Shown here: positions 4,711 to 6,295 of the stretch, one piece after another | Numbering within the stretch: the stretch's first letter is position 1 | How the letters are laid out: each line of letters starts with the position of its first letter | From: Candidatus Saccharimonadia bacterium | Lineage (GTDB): Bacteria > Patescibacteriota > Saccharimonadia > Saccharimonadales > UBA4665 | Reading direction: 5' to 3' | NCBI GenBank assembly: GCA_023268595.1 | Contig: JALQUD010000058.1 | Span: forward strand, 1-6,295 | Length of the DNA: 6,295 bases | The notes under the pieces: generated by a model | What the model was told of the DNA's origin: nothing | What the model saw: only the letters and a program-made list of their open reading frames with translations | Databases searched by the model: none | Translations under genes and position numbers: made by a program

Positions 4711-4806
4711 TTGGCTAATAATTACGAGAAACCGAAGACGAGTGAACTCCTATGGGGCGTAGGTATCGTTGCCGCCCTCGGTGGGTTGGCTATCTGGGCG
4801 GCTTAA
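4711..4806 (+). CDS. 31-aa single-pass membrane microprotein, TTG start
   Basis: TTG at 4711 opens a frame of 31 codons ending at TAA 4804-4806. AAGGA (4700-4704), formed by the last codons of efp, lies 6 nt before it, an ideal ribosome binding site. An in-frame TGA at 4690-4692 rules out a longer start, and no other usual start codon lies between. The protein has a polar, lysine-containing N-terminus (ANNYEKPKTSE) and one hydrophobic segment, from LLWGVGIVAA to GGLAIWAA (residues 13-31), that runs to the C-terminus. It looks like a small tail-anchored or single-pass membrane peptide. It lies only 2 nt after the efp stop and shares its transcript. The promoter of the next gene overlaps its 3' end. 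No ATG is available, so it is easy to overlook. Coding status is inferred from ribosome binding site, spacing and composition, not from homology. Confidence 0.6.
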   Translation: MANNYEKPKTSELLWGVGIVAALGGLAIWAA

Positions 4807-4815
4807 GCGTATAAT
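4786..4815 (+). promoter_or_regulatory. Promoter of the 2H phosphoesterase-tlyA unit
   Basis: TTGGCT (4786-4791), an 18-nt spacer, then consensus TATAAT (4810-4815). Transcription would start near 4822, giving a short leader of about 18 nt. The -35 and most of the spacer lie inside the 3' end of the membrane microprotein gene. Confidence 0.7.
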
Positions 4816-4839
4816 CGCCGACTTATCAATGGACTGCAT

Positions 4840-5349
4840 ATGAGCGACATCAAACGCCACGACCACATACTGGTCAGCATGCTTGAACCGCAGGCCATAG
4901 GCTATCGGTTTGACCGCTCGCGCAACGATTGGCCACTCCACGTCACATTGGCCAAGTGGTTCGATGTGCCTGATATTGGCTTATTAGAGCGGACTGTTGA
5001 TGATATCGCGGCCAGGACAGCGCCGTTCAAGGTTACGGTCGGTTCCGAGGAGATGTTTGGCGCCGATGGTGACACCAAGGTCAACATCATAGCCGACCAG
5101 AAGCCATTTCAAGCATTACATAAGCAGTTATGTGAAGCCGTACTGTCACAGCCTCAGTCGTCGTTCGTCAACGAGCTATGGATGGGTGATGAATACCGGG
5201 CGCACGTCACGCACCACGCGAATGCACGCCGCCACGAAGGTGATGTCATAGCAGTGGCCGACATGTATCTGGTGCGCATGGCTGACGAGCGGCAATGCGA
5301 GGTGGTGCAGCGGTTTGCGCTGGGTGTGAAAAGTCGGGAAAAGTCATGA
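4840..5349 (+). CDS. 2H phosphoesterase superfamily protein (2'-5' RNA ligase-like)
   Basis: 169 aa, typical for the superfamily. These enzymes use two H-x-T/S motifs to open or form 2'-5' or 2',3'-cyclic phosphate bonds in RNA or nucleotides. Both motifs are present: H34-V-T36 in 'WPLHVTLAKWF', and H122-V-T124 in 'YRAHVTHHAN', 88 residues apart as expected for the two-lobed fold. The segment 'HDHILVSMLE' at 7-16 forms the usual first strand. The substrate cannot be told from sequence: RNA 2',3'-cyclic phosphate hydrolysis is a fair guess. ATG 4840 has no clear Shine-Dalgarno sequence. An ATG at 4829 opens a 4-codon frame that ends in TGA overlapping this ATG, which may couple initiation. The gene overlaps tlyA by ATGA at 5346-5349, so the two are translated together, suggesting a joint role in RNA metabolism. 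Confidence 0.85.
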   Translation: MSDIKRHDHILVSMLEPQAIGYRFDRSRNDWPLHVTLAKWFDVPDIGLLERTVDDIAARTAPFKVTVGSEEMFGADGDTKVNIIADQKPFQALHKQLCEAVLSQPQSSFVNELWMGDEYRAHVTHHANARRHEGDVIAVADMYLVRMADERQCEVVQRFALGVKSREKS

Positions 5350-6080
5350 GTGAAAGTCAGACTAAGATGCGGCTCGACCAGCTGATGGCCCAGCGGGGCA
5401 TGGTGGCGTCGCGCAGCCAGGCCGAGAGCTATATCAAGCTTGGCCAGGTGTTGGTGGCGGGTAAAGCCGCCACCAAGCCAGGGCAGATGGTAGCCGCTGA
5501 CATTGACGTGACATTGATGGCCACCGAGCAGTATGTGTCGCGGGCCGCGCTCAAACTGGCATCTGTCGCCAAGACGTTAGGCGTGGACTTTGCGGGCAAG
5601 ACCGTGTTGGACGTGGGCAGCTCGACCGGCGGCTTCACGGAATACGCTTTGCGGCATGGTGCCAGCAAAGTGTTCGCGGTAGAAATCGGCACCAACCAGC
5701 TGCACCCGTCGCTCCGTACCGATGCCCGCATCGAACTGCATGAGCAGACTGATATCCGCAACTTCACTACCGACGAACGGATAGACGTGGTCGTCGCCGA
5801 CGTGTCATTCATCTCTTTACGCGAATTATTGCCTCATATCGCAACGCTTTGTAATCCACAGACCCGTCTGGTGATGATGGTCAAGCCGCAGTTCGAGGCG
5901 GCCGCCAGTTCGCTCAAGCACAAGGGTGTGATCAAGAACGACCGGATGCGGCGTGATATCCTCAAGGACTTCGAAGTCTGGGCCCGCCAGTCGTTCATCG
6001 TGGTCGATAAAGCCGATTCTGACGTAGCTGGTGCCAAAGGTAACCTTGAGCGTTTTTATCTGCTCCGGACGATCGGCTAA
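5346..6080 (+). CDS. tlyA: TlyA-family rRNA (cytidine-2'-O)-methyltransferase
   Basis: 244 aa from ATG 5346, slightly shorter than typical TlyA (about 260-270). TlyA methylates the 2'-O of cytidines in 16S and/or 23S rRNA using SAM; its loss gives capreomycin resistance in mycobacteria. Residues 8-60 are an S4 RNA-binding domain ('MRLDQLMAQRGMVASRSQAE', then 'GQVLVAG'). 'YVSRAALKL' (63-71) begins the FtsJ-like domain. SAM motif I is DVGSSTGGFTE (89-99). The catalytic K-D-K-E set is K70, D152 (in ADVSFISL), K180 (in MVKPQFE) and E235 (in GNLERF), all in place, so an active enzyme is likely. The frame is open back to 5295, but that ATG lies inside the preceding gene and encodes a non-conserved extension. 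The 5346 ATG sits in an ATGA overlap and leads directly into the S4 domain. Its Shine-Dalgarno is weak (GGGAA at 5336-5340). Confidence 0.95.
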   Translation: MSESQTKMRLDQLMAQRGMVASRSQAESYIKLGQVLVAGKAATKPGQMVAADIDVTLMATEQYVSRAALKLASVAKTLGVDFAGKTVLDVGSSTGGFTEYALRHGASKVFAVEIGTNQLHPSLRTDARIELHEQTDIRNFTTDERIDVVVADVSFISLRELLPHIATLCNPQTRLVMMVKPQFEAAASSLKHKGVIKNDRMRRDILKDFEVWARQSFIVVDKADSDVAGAKGNLERFYLLRTIG

Positions 6081-6115
6081 CATCAGCACTGACATCGACG
6101 CGCTTATGCTCACGG

Positions 6116-6124
6116 TGATATACT
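6116..6124 (+). promoter_or_regulatory. Candidate extended -10 promoter for the phosphoribosyltransferase gene
   Basis: TG (6116-6117), one base, then TATACT (6119-6124). No good -35 is seen. TATGAT at 6135-6140 is a second possible -10. The start would be near 6131, with a leader of about 58 nt. No terminator is visible between tlyA and this point, so read-through is also possible. Confidence 0.5.
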
Positions 6125-6159
6125 GGGCATAACCTATGATAATCGTCACACATGAGCCG

Positions 6160-6175
6160 CATGCACCGGTGCGTG
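6160..6175. repeat. Near-perfect palindrome in the leader of the phosphoribosyltransferase gene
   Basis: Two 8-nt halves, CATGCACC and GGTGCGTG, meet without a spacer; the inner 10 bp GCACCGGTGC (6163-6172) is perfect and only T6162/G6173 fails. It lies between the candidate promoter and the start codon, a position where a repressor dimer could bind. The lack of a loop argues against an RNA hairpin terminator. The role is unknown. Confidence 0.4.
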
Positions 6176-6188
6176 GGAGTGCCCAACG

Positions 6189-6295
6189 GTGAGCTCCCGC
6201 TATTTCACCAGCCGTACCCAGGCAGGCCGCATGCTCGCCGAACTGCTGGCCAAAGATTATGCCGGCAAGCCATGTGCCGTCGTGGCCTTGAGTGA
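6189..6295 (+). CDS. Phosphoribosyltransferase family protein, N-terminal fragment
   Basis: 35 full codons from GTG 6189 run off the right edge. The visible part, 'RYFTSRTQAGRMLAELLAKD' followed by 'KPCAVVALS', matches the opening of phosphoribosyltransferase-domain proteins of the type F-x-x-R-x-x-A-G-x-x-L-A-x-x-L, followed by a hydrophobic strand that normally leads to a PRGG-like loop. The PRPP-binding signature would lie beyond the edge, so substrate and completeness are unknown. GTG is the start: an in-frame TGA lies at 6153-6155, no ATG lies between, and GGGAG at 6175-6179 is 9 nt upstream. Confidence 0.7.
   Translation, partial: MSSRYFTSRTQAGRMLAELLAKDYAGKPCAVVALS

Noticed and set aside
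5295..5345. Longer TlyA start at ATG 5295
   Set aside because: It would add 17 residues encoded inside the 2H phosphoesterase gene, including two cysteines not expected before an S4 domain; the ATGA overlap start at 5346 fits the family better.
5826..6149. Minus-strand frame of 107 codons at the end of tlyA, and the 63-codon frame at 5995-6186
   Set aside because: Both mostly oppose the conserved C-terminus of TlyA, with no ribosome binding site or domain; I treat the gap 6081-6188 as regulatory.
1..6295. CRISPR array, mobile element, tRNA or rRNA gene
   Set aside because: No regularly spaced repeats, transposase motifs, terminal inverted repeats, or tRNA/rRNA-like stretches were seen on either strand.

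Overview
The window reads as an ordinary chromosomal stretch of a small-genome bacterium, most likely a Patescibacteria/CPR member and possibly Saccharibacteria (TM7). I infer this from the character of the ribosomal proteins S6 and S18 and EF-P (Arg-tipped loop), from short densely packed genes, from several small proteins without a recognisable family, and from the lack of rplI after rpsR. TGA is used as a stop codon (ends at 1062, 1559, 3724 and 5349), so this is not the UGA=Gly code of Gracilibacteria/Absconditabacteria. The lineage call is moderate, not proven. Every gene I can support is on the + strand.

Region 1 (1-1559) is the end of an envelope redox operon. It holds the C-terminus of an ApbE-type FAD:protein FMN transferase, a membrane protein with the paired bis-histidine pattern of ferric reductase/NOX transmembrane domains, and a translationally coupled membrane-anchored Ig-like (BsuPI-type) protein. 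Together they suggest electron transfer through heme b and covalently bound flavin on the outer face of the membrane. That would be notable for a CPR organism, which would be expected to lack a normal respiratory chain.

Region 2 (1584-3014) is the S6 operon: a consensus sigma70-type promoter, a leader of about 95 nt with a hairpin that may be an S6:S18 autoregulatory element, rpsF, a gap with two inverted repeats and a second candidate promoter, ssb, rpsR, and a textbook Rho-independent terminator.

Region 3 (3026-4016) holds three consecutive small helical proteins (112, 111 and 100 aa) of unknown function, tightly packed and apparently one transcription unit. The first may be translated from a leaderless mRNA.

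Region 4 (4057-4806) has an extended -10 promoter, efp, and immediately after it a 31-codon TTG-initiated single-pass membrane microprotein with a good Shine-Dalgarno sequence.

Region 5 (4786-6295) has another promoter, a 2H phosphoesterase (2'-5' RNA ligase-like) overlapping by ATGA with tlyA (rRNA 2'-O-methyltransferase), then a gap with a candidate promoter and palindrome, then the start of a phosphoribosyltransferase gene cut by the window edge.

I see no rRNA, tRNA, CRISPR array, insertion sequence or phage gene. The main themes are translation (S6, S18, EF-P, TlyA) and RNA/DNA handling (SSB, 2H protein), with the redox cassette and the small unknown proteins as the less ordinary parts.
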